Of a DNA stretch of 64,000 bases, positions 40,102-48,995 are shown piece after piece; the stretch's first letter is position 1; the number at the start of each line of letters is the position of its first letter. The stretch spans positions 50,264 through 114,263 of the forward strand of contig DATBQR010000070.1 of assembly GCA_036560705.1 (NCBI GenBank). Direction: 5' to 3'. The translations under genes and the position numbers were made by a program. This DNA comes from RBG-16-66-20 sp036560705. GTDB taxonomy: Bacteria > Pseudomonadota > Gammaproteobacteria > Burkholderiales > SG8-39. The notes beneath the pieces were generated by a model. The model saw only the letters and a program-made list of their open reading frames with translations. It had not been told where the DNA came from and did not search any database.

Positions 40102-41259
40102 ATGATTCCGCGCACGCTGTTCACCTCCGAGCACGAAACCTTCCGCGACAGCGTGCGCCGTTTCCTCGAGGCGGAGGTGAGGCCGCACGACGAGAAATGG
40201 CAGGAGCAGGGCTACGCCGACAAGGCGGTCTGGAAGAAGGCGGGAGGGCACGGCTACCTGTGCATGAGCATGCCGGAGGAGTACGGCGGCTCCGGCGCCG
40301 ACAAGCTTTTCAGCATGGTGCTCATCGAAGAGCAGGCGCGCATCAACAATTCCTCGCTCGGCTGGGGGCTGCATTCCGAGATCGTCGCCCCCTACCTGCT
40401 CAATTACGGCAGCGTGGCGCTGAAGAAGAAATACCTGCCCAAAATGGCGGCGGGCGAGATGATCGGCGCCATCGCCATGAGCGAGCCCGGCGCGGGCTCC
40501 GACCTGCAGGCCATCAAGACGACCGCACTTCGCAAGGGTGGCAGTTACGTTTTGAATGGATCAAAAACATTCATCACCAACGGCTGGAATTGCGATCTCG
40601 TCATCGTGGTGGCGAAGACCGATCCGGCCAAAGGCGCCAAGGGCACCAGCCTGGTCGTCGTCGATACCTCGATGAAAGGCTTCGCGAAGGGCAAGCGGCT
40701 GAAGAAAATGGGGCTCAAGGGCCAGGACACTGCCGAGCTTTTCTTCGACAACGTGGAGGTGCCGGCCGAGAACCTGCTCGGCCAGGAGAACAACGGCTTC
40801 ATTTATCTCATGCAGGAGCTGCCCTGGGAGCGCATGCAGATCGCCATCGGCGCGGCGGCGAAATCCGAAGCCGCGCTGCGCTGGACCATCGATTACGTGA
40901 ACGAGCGCAAGGCCTTCGGCAAGCCGGTGGCCAGTTTCCAGAACACGCGCTTTAAGCTGGCGGAGGTCGCCACCGAGGTGCAGGTCATGCGCGTGTTCGT
41001 CGACCGCTGCATGGAACTGCTGCTGGAGAAGAAGCTCGACACCGCCACCGCCTCGATGGCCAAGTACTGGGCCTCCGACATGGAAGGCAAGGTGCTGGAC
41101 GAATGCCTGCAGCTGCACGGCGGCTACGGTTTCATGTGGGAATTCCCGATCTCGCAGGCCTACGTCGACGCGCGCGTGCAGCGCATCTACGGCGGCACCA
41201 ACGAAATCATGAAGGAAGTCATATCCCGGTCGCTCGGGCTTGGAGGCAAAGATGGCTGA
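40102..41259 (+). CDS. Acyl-CoA dehydrogenase
   Basis: A 385-residue FAD enzyme of long/medium-chain beta-oxidation. It carries AMSEPGAGSDLQAIKTTA (flavin/acyl loop), FITNGWNCDLVIVVAKT, GYGFMWEFPISQAYVDARV and RIYGGTNEIMKEVISRSLG. The Glu of the Y-E-G-T site is Gly, as in long-chain/isovaleryl-type enzymes whose base lies in an earlier helix. ATG 40102 fits the family start MIPRTLFTSEHETFRDSVRRF; no ribosome binding site is visible. It heads a five-gene rightward beta-oxidation operon and overlaps the thiolase by 8 bp. Confidence 0.92.
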   Translation: MIPRTLFTSEHETFRDSVRRFLEAEVRPHDEKWQEQGYADKAVWKKAGGHGYLCMSMPEEYGGSGADKLFSMVLIEEQARINNSSLGWGLHSEIVAPYLLNYGSVALKKKYLPKMAAGEMIGAIAMSEPGAGSDLQAIKTTALRKGGSYVLNGSKTFITNGWNCDLVIVVAKTDPAKGAKGTSLVVVDTSMKGFAKGKRLKKMGLKGQDTAELFFDNVEVPAENLLGQENNGFIYLMQELPWERMQIAIGAAAKSEAALRWTIDYVNERKAFGKPVASFQNTRFKLAEVATEVQVMRVFVDRCMELLLEKKLDTATASMAKYWASDMEGKVLDECLQLHGGYGFMWEFPISQAYVDARVQRIYGGTNEIMKEVISRSLGLGGKDG

Positions 41260-42457
41260 GGCAATGGTGTTCGATGCGATCCGCACCCCGCGCGGCCGCG
41301 GCAAGTCCAGCGGCTCGCTGCACGAGGTGAAACCGATTTCGCTGCTTACGGGCGTGCTCAAGGAATTGCAAAAGCGTCACGCGCTCGACACTTCTCAGGT
41401 CGACGATGTGGTGATGGGCTGCGTTACGCCGGTGGGCGAGCAGGGCAGCTGCATCGCGAAGACCGCCGCGCTGGCCGCGGGCTGGGATTTCCGCGCCTCG
41501 GGCGTGCAGCTCAACCGTTTCTGCGCCTCGGGCCTGGAGGCGGTGAACATGGCGGCGCAGAAAGTGCGCTCCGGCTGGGAGGACCTGGTGGTGGCGGGCG
41601 GCGTGGAATCCATGTCGCGCGTGCCGCTGGGCACCGACCGCGGTGCCTGGGCCTGCGATCCGGAAACCGCCTTCGACACCGCCTTCATCCCGCAAGGCAT
41701 CAGCGCCGACCTGATCGCCACGCTGGAAGGCTTCACGCGCGACCAGGTGGATTTCTACGCCATGCGCTCGCAGCAGCGCGCCGGCGCGGCGCGCGAGCAC
41801 GGCTACTTCAAGCGCTCCGTGGTGCCGGTCGAGGATTCCATCGGCGACGTGATTCTCGACCATGACGAGTTCATCCGGCCGCAGACCACGCTGGAAGGAC
41901 TCGCCGCGCTCAAGCCATCCTTCGACAAGATGGGCGAGATGGGCTACGACTCGGTGGCGATCCAGCGCTACCCGCAGGTCGAACGCATCCAGCACGTGCA
42001 TACACCCGGTAATTCATCGGGGATCGTGGACGGCGCGGCGGCGGTGCTGATCGGCACGGAGGATAAGGGCAAGCAGCTGGGCCTGACGCCGCGCGCGCGC
42101 ATCGTCGCGGTGGCGCTCTCGGGCGCCGATCCGACCATCATGCTGACCGGCCCCATGCCGGCGGCGAGGAAGGCGCTCGCCAAGGCGAAGATGCAGATCG
42201 AGCAGATCGATCTCTTCGAGATCAACGAAGCCTTCGCCGTGGTGCCGATGAAATTCATGAAGGAAATGCACGTGCCCGACGAAATCGTCAACGTCAACGG
42301 CGGCTCGATCGCCATGGGCCACCCGCTCGGCGCCACCGGCGCGATGATCCTCGGCACGCTGATCGACGAGCTGGAGCGGCGCAAGCTGCGCTACGGCCTC
42401 GCGACACTGTGCGTCGGCGGCGGCATGGGCATCGCCACCATTGTTGAACGTCTTTAG
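41252..42457 (+). CDS. Acetyl-CoA C-acyltransferase (thiolase)
   Basis: A 401-residue thiolase that cleaves 3-ketoacyl-CoA with CoA. Cys91 in LNRFCASGLEAVNMAA is the acylated nucleophile; NGGSIAMGHPLGATGA supplies the His and TLCVGGGMGIATI the second Cys. EINEAFAVVPMKFMKE is also typical. GGAGG (41242-41246) five bases upstream supports ATG 41252, inside the 3' end of the dehydrogenase gene. Confidence 0.94.
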   Translation: MAEAMVFDAIRTPRGRGKSSGSLHEVKPISLLTGVLKELQKRHALDTSQVDDVVMGCVTPVGEQGSCIAKTAALAAGWDFRASGVQLNRFCASGLEAVNMAAQKVRSGWEDLVVAGGVESMSRVPLGTDRGAWACDPETAFDTAFIPQGISADLIATLEGFTRDQVDFYAMRSQQRAGAAREHGYFKRSVVPVEDSIGDVILDHDEFIRPQTTLEGLAALKPSFDKMGEMGYDSVAIQRYPQVERIQHVHTPGNSSGIVDGAAAVLIGTEDKGKQLGLTPRARIVAVALSGADPTIMLTGPMPAARKALAKAKMQIEQIDLFEINEAFAVVPMKFMKEMHVPDEIVNVNGGSIAMGHPLGATGAMILGTLIDELERRKLRYGLATLCVGGGMGIATIVERL

Positions 42458-42478
42458 TTTTTAACTCTTAACTGCCGT

Positions 42479-42503
42479 CATCCCCGCGCAAGCGGGGAGC
42501 CGG
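42479..42503. repeat. Short GC-rich dispersed-repeat-like hairpin
   Basis: CCCCGC-GCAA-GCGGGG (42482-42497) flanked by GTCAT and AGCCGG, in the gap between the thiolase and fadB-like genes. It resembles the ATTCCC-N8-GGGAAT type small repeats of betaproteobacteria (dRS3-like). It is the only copy in the window. It could also attenuate transcription in mid-operon. Confidence 0.5.
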
Positions 42504-42510
42504 ATTTTTC

Positions 42511-44637
42511 ATGCCGATTAAATTCGAAAAAGATTCCGAAAATATAGTCACCGTCACCTTCGACGCCCCCGGCGCCCAGGTCAATACCATGACCAGGGAG
42601 TGGGAGGCGGCGTTCACGGAAACGGTGGGGCGCCTCGTGAAGGAAACTGCGGGCGATAAGGCTTCGATCAAAGGCGTGATCCTCGCCTCGGCGAAGAAGA
42701 CGTTCTTCGCCGGCGCCGAATTGAAGGACGTGCTGCAGTACGGCCCGAACGACGGTCCGCAGGTGTTCCGCTGGATCCAGGCCGCCAAGAAGCAGATGCG
42801 CGCGCTGGAGAAGCTGGGCATTCCGGTCGTCGCGGCGCTCGAAGGCACGGCGCTGGGCGGCGGCTGGGAAATCGCGCTTTGCGCGCATTGCCGTATCGTG
42901 CTGGACGATGCGTCGATCCAGCTCGGCCTGCCGGAAGTGACGCTGGGGCTGCTGCCCGGCGCTGGCGGTGTCACGAAGACTGTCCGTATGCTGGGCCTGC
43001 AGGCGGCGTTTCCCTATCTCGTCGAAGGCAGGACGATGCGACCGCAGGAGGCGGCCAAGCTCGGGCTCATCCAGGGGCTGGCGGCGAACAAGGCGGATCT
43101 CTTCCGCATGGCGCGCGAGTGGATCGCCGCCCATCCGTCGCCGAAACAGCCCTGGGATGACGAGAACTACCGCATGCCGGGCGGCGGGCCGTCGACCCCC
43201 AAGATTTCGCAGATGCTGGCGATGGCGCCGGCGATGCTCACCGAAAAGACGCGCGGTCTCTATCCGGCGCCCGAGGCGATCCTGTCGGCGATGGTGGAAG
43301 GCGCGTACGTCGACTTCGACACCGCGCTGCGCATCGAATCGCGCTACCTCGCCAGGCTTGCCGTCGGTGGCGTGGCGAAGAACCTGATTTCGCTCTTCTT
43401 CAACCGCACCGCCATCCGCTCGGGGGCTTCGCGTCCCAAAGACGTTCCGAAATGGAAGGCGACGAAGGTCGGCATCCTCGGCGCCGGCATGATGGGGGGC
43501 GGCATCGCGTATGCGAATGCCGTCAGGGGGGTTGCTTGTGTACTGAAAGATGTTTCTCAGGAGAAAGCGGATGCGGGAAAAGCCTATTCCGCAAAAATTC
43601 TTGAAAAACGAAAGAAAGATTTAAAACCGCTGGAACTGATCACTGCGACTTCCAGAACGGAAGTCTTGGAAGGCTGCGATCTCATTATCGAGGCGGTGTT
43701 CGAGAAGCGCGAACTGAAGGCGCAGGTGACGAAGGAGGCCGAACCGCTGCTCGCCGCCGGCGGCATCTTCGCCTCGAACACGTCCACGCTGCCCATCACC
43801 GGCCTCGCGCAGGCTTCCGCAAGTCCGGAGAAATTCATCGGCCTGCATTTCTTCTCGCCGGTGGACCGCATGGAGCTGGTGGAGATCATCAAGGGCGCGA
43901 AGACATCGCCGGAGACGCTGGCCAGGGCCTACGACTACGTGCTGCAGATCGGCAAGACGCCGATCGTGGTGAACGACTCCCGAGGTTTCTATACCAGCCG
44001 CACCTTCGGCACCTTCGTGCAGGAAGGCTGCGCGATGCTCGCCGAGGGTATCCCCGCGGCGGCGATCGAGAACGCCGCGCGCCAGGCCGGCATGCCGGTC
44101 GGTCCGCTGGAAGTGATCGACCAGACTTCCATGTCGCTGTCGATGCATGTCATGGAGCAAACCATCGCCGACCTAAAGGCCGAAGGCAAGCCGCTGCCGC
44201 CGGAGCACCCGGGGCAAAAGGTGATCGTGAAGATGGTCAAGGAATTGAATCGCCCTGGCCGCGCTGCCGGCGGCGGTTTCTACGAATATCCGAAGGACGG
44301 CAGGAAATTCCTCTGGCCCGAGCTTGGCCGGATATTCAACGGCAAGAACCTCAAGTGGGACATCGAGGAGCTGAAGGACCGCATCCTTTGCCGGCAGGCG
44401 ATCGAAACGGCGCGCTGCCTGGAAGAGGGCGTGCTCACCACCACGCACGACGGCAACATCGGCTCGATCTTCGGCATCGGCTTTCCGGCCTGGACCGGCG
44501 GCGCGCTGCAGTTCATCAACTATGTCGGCGTCGCGAAGTTCGTTGCGCGCGCCGACGAACTGGCGAAGAAATTCGGCGAGCGCTTCGCGCCGCCGAAGCT
44601 GCTGCGCGACAAGGCGGCCAGGGGCGAGGCGCTCTGA
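42511..44637 (+). CDS. Bifunctional enoyl-CoA hydratase / 3-hydroxyacyl-CoA dehydrogenase
   Basis: A 708-residue FadB/FadJ-type protein. Residues 1-200 are a crotonase domain with both Glu sites (LGGGWEIALCAH, LGLPEVTLGLLPGAGG). The NAD-binding Rossmann motif VGILGAGMMGGGIAYANA begins at about 320, followed by NTSTLPITGLA, GLHFFSPVDRMELVEII and two C-terminal dehydrogenase domains. It runs two consecutive beta-oxidation steps. A stretch at about 43530-43690 is unusually AT-rich, and the protein there (YSAKILEKRKKDLKPLEL) seems shorter than in relatives. It lies between the thiolase and a nitronate monooxygenase. Confidence 0.92.
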   Translation: MPIKFEKDSENIVTVTFDAPGAQVNTMTREWEAAFTETVGRLVKETAGDKASIKGVILASAKKTFFAGAELKDVLQYGPNDGPQVFRWIQAAKKQMRALEKLGIPVVAALEGTALGGGWEIALCAHCRIVLDDASIQLGLPEVTLGLLPGAGGVTKTVRMLGLQAAFPYLVEGRTMRPQEAAKLGLIQGLAANKADLFRMAREWIAAHPSPKQPWDDENYRMPGGGPSTPKISQMLAMAPAMLTEKTRGLYPAPEAILSAMVEGAYVDFDTALRIESRYLARLAVGGVAKNLISLFFNRTAIRSGASRPKDVPKWKATKVGILGAGMMGGGIAYANAVRGVACVLKDVSQEKADAGKAYSAKILEKRKKDLKPLELITATSRTEVLEGCDLIIEAVFEKRELKAQVTKEAEPLLAAGGIFASNTSTLPITGLAQASASPEKFIGLHFFSPVDRMELVEIIKGAKTSPETLARAYDYVLQIGKTPIVVNDSRGFYTSRTFGTFVQEGCAMLAEGIPAAAIENAARQAGMPVGPLEVIDQTSMSLSMHVMEQTIADLKAEGKPLPPEHPGQKVIVKMVKELNRPGRAAGGGFYEYPKDGRKFLWPELGRIFNGKNLKWDIEELKDRILCRQAIETARCLEEGVLTTTHDGNIGSIFGIGFPAWTGGALQFINYVGVAKFVARADELAKKFGERFAPPKLLRDKAARGEAL

Positions 44638-44658
44638 GCCTGTGAGAAGATAGCCGGC

Positions 44659-45603
44659 ATGCCGCTGCCCGCCGTTCTGCAGAAGCTCCGCATCCCGGTG
44701 ATCGGCGCGCCGATGTTCATCGCCGGCAATCCGCGGCTGGTCATCGAGCAGTGCAAGGCCGGCATCGTCGGCTCCTTTCCGGCGCTGAACGCGCGGCCGA
44801 AGGAGGCGCTGGACCAGTGGCTGACCGACATCGAGAGCGCGCTCGGGGGGCAGCCGAAGGCCGCGCCCTTCGCGGTCAACCAGATCGTGCACAAGTCGAA
44901 CGACCGCCTCGAACATGACGTCGAGGCCTGCATCCGGCACAAGGTGCCGATCATTATCACCAGCCTGAGGGCGCCGAACGACGTGGTGGCGAAAATCCAT
45001 GCCTACGGCGGCATCGTGCTGCACGACGTGATCAGCGTGCGCCACGCGGAGAAGGCGCTCGAGGCGGGGGTGGACGGCCTGATCCTGGTGTGCGCCGGCG
45101 CCGGCGGCCATGCCGGGACGCTGTCGCCCTTCGCGCTGATCGGCGAGGTGCGGCGCTTCTTCGACGGGCCGATCGTGCTGTCGGGCGCGATCTCGAGCGG
45201 CGCATCCATCCTCGCCGCGCAGGCGGCCGGTGCGGACCTCGCCTACATTGGCACGCGCTTCCTCGCCACGCCCGAGGCGAGCGTGCCGGACGGCTACAAG
45301 CAGGAGATCCTGCGTTCGGCCGCCGCCGACATCGTCTACACCGACCTTTTCTCGGGCGTATCCGGCAACTACCTGAAGCACAGCGTGGTGGCCGCGGGCT
45401 TCGATCCGCTCAACCTGCCCAGATCCGATCCCGCCAAGATGAATTTCGGTACCGCCGGCGGCGCCGAGAAGAAAGTCTGGCGCGATATCTGGAGCGCCGG
45501 GCAGGGCGTGGGCCAGATCGATTCGGTCGCGCCGGTGGCGCAGGTGGTCGACCAGCTGGCTGCCGAATACCTCGCCGCCCGGCAGAGGCTGCAGATCAAC
45601 TGA
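44659..45603 (+). CDS. Nitronate monooxygenase / NMO-like FMN protein
   Basis: A 314-residue TIM-barrel flavoprotein starting IPVIGAPMFIAGNPRLVIEQCKAGIVGSFPALNAR. The phosphate-binding and active-site region DGLILVCAGAGGHAGTLSPFALIGEVRRF and GADLAYIGTRFLATPEA identify the family. It oxidises alkyl nitronates, or acts as an enoyl reductase-like enzyme in some clusters. Such genes are common inside beta-oxidation operons with no proven link. Its stop overlaps the next ATG (TGATG). Confidence 0.88.
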   Translation: MPLPAVLQKLRIPVIGAPMFIAGNPRLVIEQCKAGIVGSFPALNARPKEALDQWLTDIESALGGQPKAAPFAVNQIVHKSNDRLEHDVEACIRHKVPIIITSLRAPNDVVAKIHAYGGIVLHDVISVRHAEKALEAGVDGLILVCAGAGGHAGTLSPFALIGEVRRFFDGPIVLSGAISSGASILAAQAAGADLAYIGTRFLATPEASVPDGYKQEILRSAAADIVYTDLFSGVSGNYLKHSVVAAGFDPLNLPRSDPAKMNFGTAGGAEKKVWRDIWSAGQGVGQIDSVAPVAQVVDQLAAEYLAARQRLQIN

Positions 45604-46376
45604 TGGAAGTGCTGGAGATCGAGCGGCGCGGCACCGCGGCGTGGTTCTGGCTGAACCGCCCGGAAGTGCGCAACGCTCTCGATGGCGGCTTGCAGGATCT
45701 TTTATACAAAGCTTTTAAAGAAGCGGAAATCGAAAGGAATGTCCGCGTTGTCGTCCTTGCCGGCCGCGGCCAGGCGTTCTGCGCGGGCGGCGACCTGTCC
45801 CGCATGGAGCAGGCGGCGAAAATGACGAAGACGAAGTCGAGGCGCGAAGCCGGACGTTTCGCCAGGCTGCTCCACCGCATGCACACCTTCCCGAAACCGC
45901 TGATCGCGCGCGTGCACGGCGCGGCCTTCGCCGGCGGCATGGGCCTCGTCGCCGCCTGCGACCTGGTGGTGGCGGCGGAAGAGGCCGAGTTCTGCCTGCC
46001 CGAGGTGAGGATCGGCCTGGTGCCGGCGATGATCGGTCCCTACATCGTGCGCGCCCTGGGCGAGCAGCACGCGCGCCGCTACATGTTGACCGGCGAGCGC
46101 CTTGCCGCGCGCGAAGCGCAGCGCATCGGTTTCGTGCACGAATGCGTTGCCGCTGCCGAACTGGATGCACGGGTGGAGAAATTCGCCGCGCAGCTCTCGC
46201 AGGCAGGTCCGCAGGCGTTGGCGCGCTCGAAGAAGTTGCTGGCGAAGGTCGCCAGGGCGGCGATCACGCCCAGGCTCGCCGAAGAGACCGCCGCGGTGCT
46301 GGCCGACGTGCGCACGGGAGCGGAAGCGCGCGAGGGGATCCGCTCCTTCCTCGAGAAGCGCAAGCCGAACTGGTAG
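45603..46376 (+). CDS. Enoyl-CoA hydratase, methylglutaconyl/isohexenylglutaconyl-CoA hydratase-like
   Basis: A 257-residue crotonase. FCAGGDLSRMEQ, VHGAAFAGGMGLVAACDLVVA and CLPEVRIGLVPAMIGPYIVRALGEQHARRYMLTGER resemble the LiuC/AtuE branch that hydrates 3-methylglutaconyl-type CoA esters. That would match the biotin carboxylase pair at 29-35 kb, whose product it could hydrate; this is inference. It is translationally coupled to the NMO gene and abuts the converging fahA gene with no gap. Confidence 0.87.
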   Translation: MEVLEIERRGTAAWFWLNRPEVRNALDGGLQDLLYKAFKEAEIERNVRVVVLAGRGQAFCAGGDLSRMEQAAKMTKTKSRREAGRFARLLHRMHTFPKPLIARVHGAAFAGGMGLVAACDLVVAAEEAEFCLPEVRIGLVPAMIGPYIVRALGEQHARRYMLTGERLAAREAQRIGFVHECVAAAELDARVEKFAAQLSQAGPQALARSKKLLAKVARAAITPRLAEETAAVLADVRTGAEAREGIRSFLEKRKPNW

Positions 46377-47660
46377 TTACTTCGGCGCAGGCTTGATCAA
46401 GCCTGCAGCCTCGCCGAAACCGATCGTCGCGTAACCTTTGCGCGCGCAGCGCGAGCGCTGGATCACCTCGTCGCCGTCCTCGAGAAACGCGCGTGTCTCG
46501 CCGGTCGGCAGCGCGATCGGCGCCTTGCCGGCCTGCGAGAGTTCCAGCATCGAACCGAGCGAATCCGGCGTGGGGCCTGAAATGGTGCCCGAGCCGAGCA
46601 GGTCGCCGGGCGTCAGGTTGCAGCCGTTCGAGGCCTGGTGCGTGACGATCTGCGCCGCGGTCCAGAACGAATGGTGGAAATTGCTGCGCGTCAGGCGCTG
46701 CACAGGCATTTTCCGCGCGCGCATCTTCGCGCTGCGGAGATGCATCTCCATGTCGATGGCGTAGCCGCCTTCGCGCTGGTCGGCCTCATTCATGAGGTAG
46801 GGCAGCGGCGCGGGCTGGCCGCCGGGCGCGCGGTCGAAGGCGGCGCAGCGGAACGGTTCCAGCGCCTCCATGGTGATGATCCACGGCGACACGGTGGAGG
46901 CGAAGCTCTTGGCGAGGAACGGCCCGAGCGGCTGGTATTCCCAGGCCTGGATGTCGCGCGCCGACCAGTCGTTGAACAGCACGACGCCGAACACGTGGTC
47001 CATCGCCCTGGAAATGGGCACCGGCTTGCCGAGCGGATTGCCCGGCCCGATGACGAAGCCGAGTTCGAGTTCGAAATCCAGCCGCTTGCTCGGACCGAAT
47101 TCGGGCGGGGCGTCGGGCGCGCTCGTTTGGCCACGGGTTTGACCATTGGGGCGAACGATGGGCGTGCCGCTGACGACGATCGAGGAGCTGCGCCCGTGAT
47201 AGCCGATCGGTACCCAGGAGTAGTTCGGCAGCAGCGGATTGTCCGGGCGGAAGATTTTTCCGACCGTGGTCGCATGATGGATGCCGGTGTAGAAGTCGCT
47301 GTAGTCGCCGATTGCTACCGGCAAAAACAGTTCCGCTTTCTTCATCGGCAGCAGGTATTTCGAGAATGCCCTGCGGTTCTTCGGATCCGACAGCACGTCC
47401 GACAGCAGCCCGCGCAGCGCCTTCCAGGTCGGGCGTCCCGCCGCGGCGAGGATGTTGAGCGTCGGCCCGGTATTCAGACCCACCGCATTGAGGTCGAGGA
47501 TCTGGTCGCCGATCGCCACGCCGCCGCGCGGGCGTTCCTTGCCGCCCTTTTTCCTGAAGATGCCGAAGGGCAGGTTCTGGATCGGAAAATCGCAGCCCGC
47601 AGCATTCGCTGACTCTACCCAGCTTTCCAGCTTCGGATCGTGCGTGTCGTCCAGCGTCAC
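46377..47660 (-). CDS. fahA: Fumarylacetoacetase
   Basis: A 427-residue enzyme hydrolysing fumarylacetoacetate to fumarate and acetoacetate, the last step of tyrosine catabolism. Active-site and metal segments are intact: GDYSDFYTGIHHATTVG, ELELGFVIGPGN, FNDWSARDIQAWEYQPLGPF and DLLGSGTISGP. GTG 47660 overlaps the hmgA stop (GTGA), so hmgA-fahA form an operon. A maleylacetoacetate isomerase gene is not in the window. Confidence 0.95.
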   Translation of the reverse strand: MTLDDTHDPKLESWVESANAAGCDFPIQNLPFGIFRKKGGKERPRGGVAIGDQILDLNAVGLNTGPTLNILAAAGRPTWKALRGLLSDVLSDPKNRRAFSKYLLPMKKAELFLPVAIGDYSDFYTGIHHATTVGKIFRPDNPLLPNYSWVPIGYHGRSSSIVVSGTPIVRPNGQTRGQTSAPDAPPEFGPSKRLDFELELGFVIGPGNPLGKPVPISRAMDHVFGVVLFNDWSARDIQAWEYQPLGPFLAKSFASTVSPWIITMEALEPFRCAAFDRAPGGQPAPLPYLMNEADQREGGYAIDMEMHLRSAKMRARKMPVQRLTRSNFHHSFWTAAQIVTHQASNGCNLTPGDLLGSGTISGPTPDSLGSMLELSQAGKAPIALPTGETRAFLEDGDEVIQRSRCARKGYATIGFGEAAGLIKPAPK

Positions 47661-48949
47661 TTGAAGCGCTTCTTGAAGCCGCCCCAGGCGTCGTCGTAGC
47701 CCTTTTGCAATTGCGGCGCGCCCAGCGCGAACTTCGTCGGGCGGAAGACGTACCTGGACTCCCACATGAAGGCGAGCGAGTTCTCCAGCTTGTGCGGCTT
47801 GAGTTCGGCGGCGCTCGCCTTCTCGAAAGTCGGCACGTCCGGGCCGTGGCCCTGCAGGCAGTTGTGGATCGACACGCCGCCCGGCAGGAAGCCCTCCGCC
47901 TTGGACTCGTAGGCGCCGTGCACGAGACCCATCAGCTCGCTCATCACGTTGCGGTGAAACCAGGGCGGGCGGAACGTGCGCTCGGCCACCTGCCAGCGCG
48001 GCGGGAAGATGACGAAATCGACGTTGGCGACGCCGGGCTGCCCCGAGGGCGAGGTGAGCACGGTGAAAATCGACGGGTCCGGATGGTCGAAGCTGACGGT
48101 GTTCATCACCATGAAGCGCGCCAGGTCGTATTTGTAGGGCGCGTAGTTGCCGTGCCAGGCCACCACGTCGAGGGGCGAATGGCGGTATTCGGCGGCCCAC
48201 AGGTTGCCGAGGAATTTCACCACCACTTCGCATTTGCCGCCCTTGTCTTCGAACGCGGCGACCGGCGCGAGGAAATCGCGCTTCTGCGCCAGGCCCTGCG
48301 AGCCGATCGGCCCGAGCTCCGGCAGGCGGAAGGGAGCGCCGTAGTTTTCGCAGACGTAACCGCGAGACGGGCCGTCGGGCAACCCGACCTTGAATTTCAT
48401 GCCGCGCGGTATGACGGCGATTTCTCCCGGCTTCGCTTCCATTTTTCCCAGTTCTGAAAAAATCGAAAGCGCGGCCTGTTGCGGCACGAACATCATCTCG
48501 CCGTCCGCGTTGTGGAAATAACGGTCGGTCATGGAACGGTTGGCGCAGTAGACATGCACGCCCAGGCCCGCATGCGCCTCCGGATTGCCGGATCCAGCGA
48601 TGGTCGTGAGGCCATCAATGAAATCGGTCGGCCTGGAGGGAATCGGCAGCGGGTTCCAGCGCAGCCGGTTGGGCGGCGTCTTCATTTCATCGAACGGACC
48701 CGAACGCAACAGCCCATTGGGCATCGGTTTGTACGGAGCGTGCATCGCCGATGGCCGCAGCTTGTACAACCAGCTGGAGAGGTTCTCGGCGCGCGGCGCG
48801 GTGAACGCGGTGCCGGAGATGACCTCGGTATAGAGGCCGCGCGGCGCGCGCTGCGGCGCGTTCTGGCCGACCGGCAGCGCGCCCTTCGCCGCCTCGCTGG
48901 TGAACGTGTTGCCGAAACCTGCCTGGTACGAGATCCGTTTGCGTTTCAT
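47657..48949 (-). CDS. hmgA: Homogentisate 1,2-dioxygenase
   Basis: A 430-residue non-heme iron ring-cleaving enzyme making maleylacetoacetate from homogentisate. The start KRISYQAGFGNTFTSEA and the iron ligands in PPWFHRNVMSELMG (His and Glu six apart) and GVSIHNCLQGHGPD (His) are typical. Length is normal. It is divergent, across 46 bp, from a flavin monooxygenase gene, with a CCTCCGC/GCGGAG dyad in the gap. No hmgR-type regulator lies beside it. Confidence 0.96.
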   Translation of the reverse strand: MKRKRISYQAGFGNTFTSEAAKGALPVGQNAPQRAPRGLYTEVISGTAFTAPRAENLSSWLYKLRPSAMHAPYKPMPNGLLRSGPFDEMKTPPNRLRWNPLPIPSRPTDFIDGLTTIAGSGNPEAHAGLGVHVYCANRSMTDRYFHNADGEMMFVPQQAALSIFSELGKMEAKPGEIAVIPRGMKFKVGLPDGPSRGYVCENYGAPFRLPELGPIGSQGLAQKRDFLAPVAAFEDKGGKCEVVVKFLGNLWAAEYRHSPLDVVAWHGNYAPYKYDLARFMVMNTVSFDHPDPSIFTVLTSPSGQPGVANVDFVIFPPRWQVAERTFRPPWFHRNVMSELMGLVHGAYESKAEGFLPGGVSIHNCLQGHGPDVPTFEKASAAELKPHKLENSLAFMWESRYVFRPTKFALGAPQLQKGYDDAWGGFKKRFK

Positions 48950-48995
48950 CGCCGAGCCACCTCCGCGCTCTTATGGCGGAGAATAACGCTTAACC

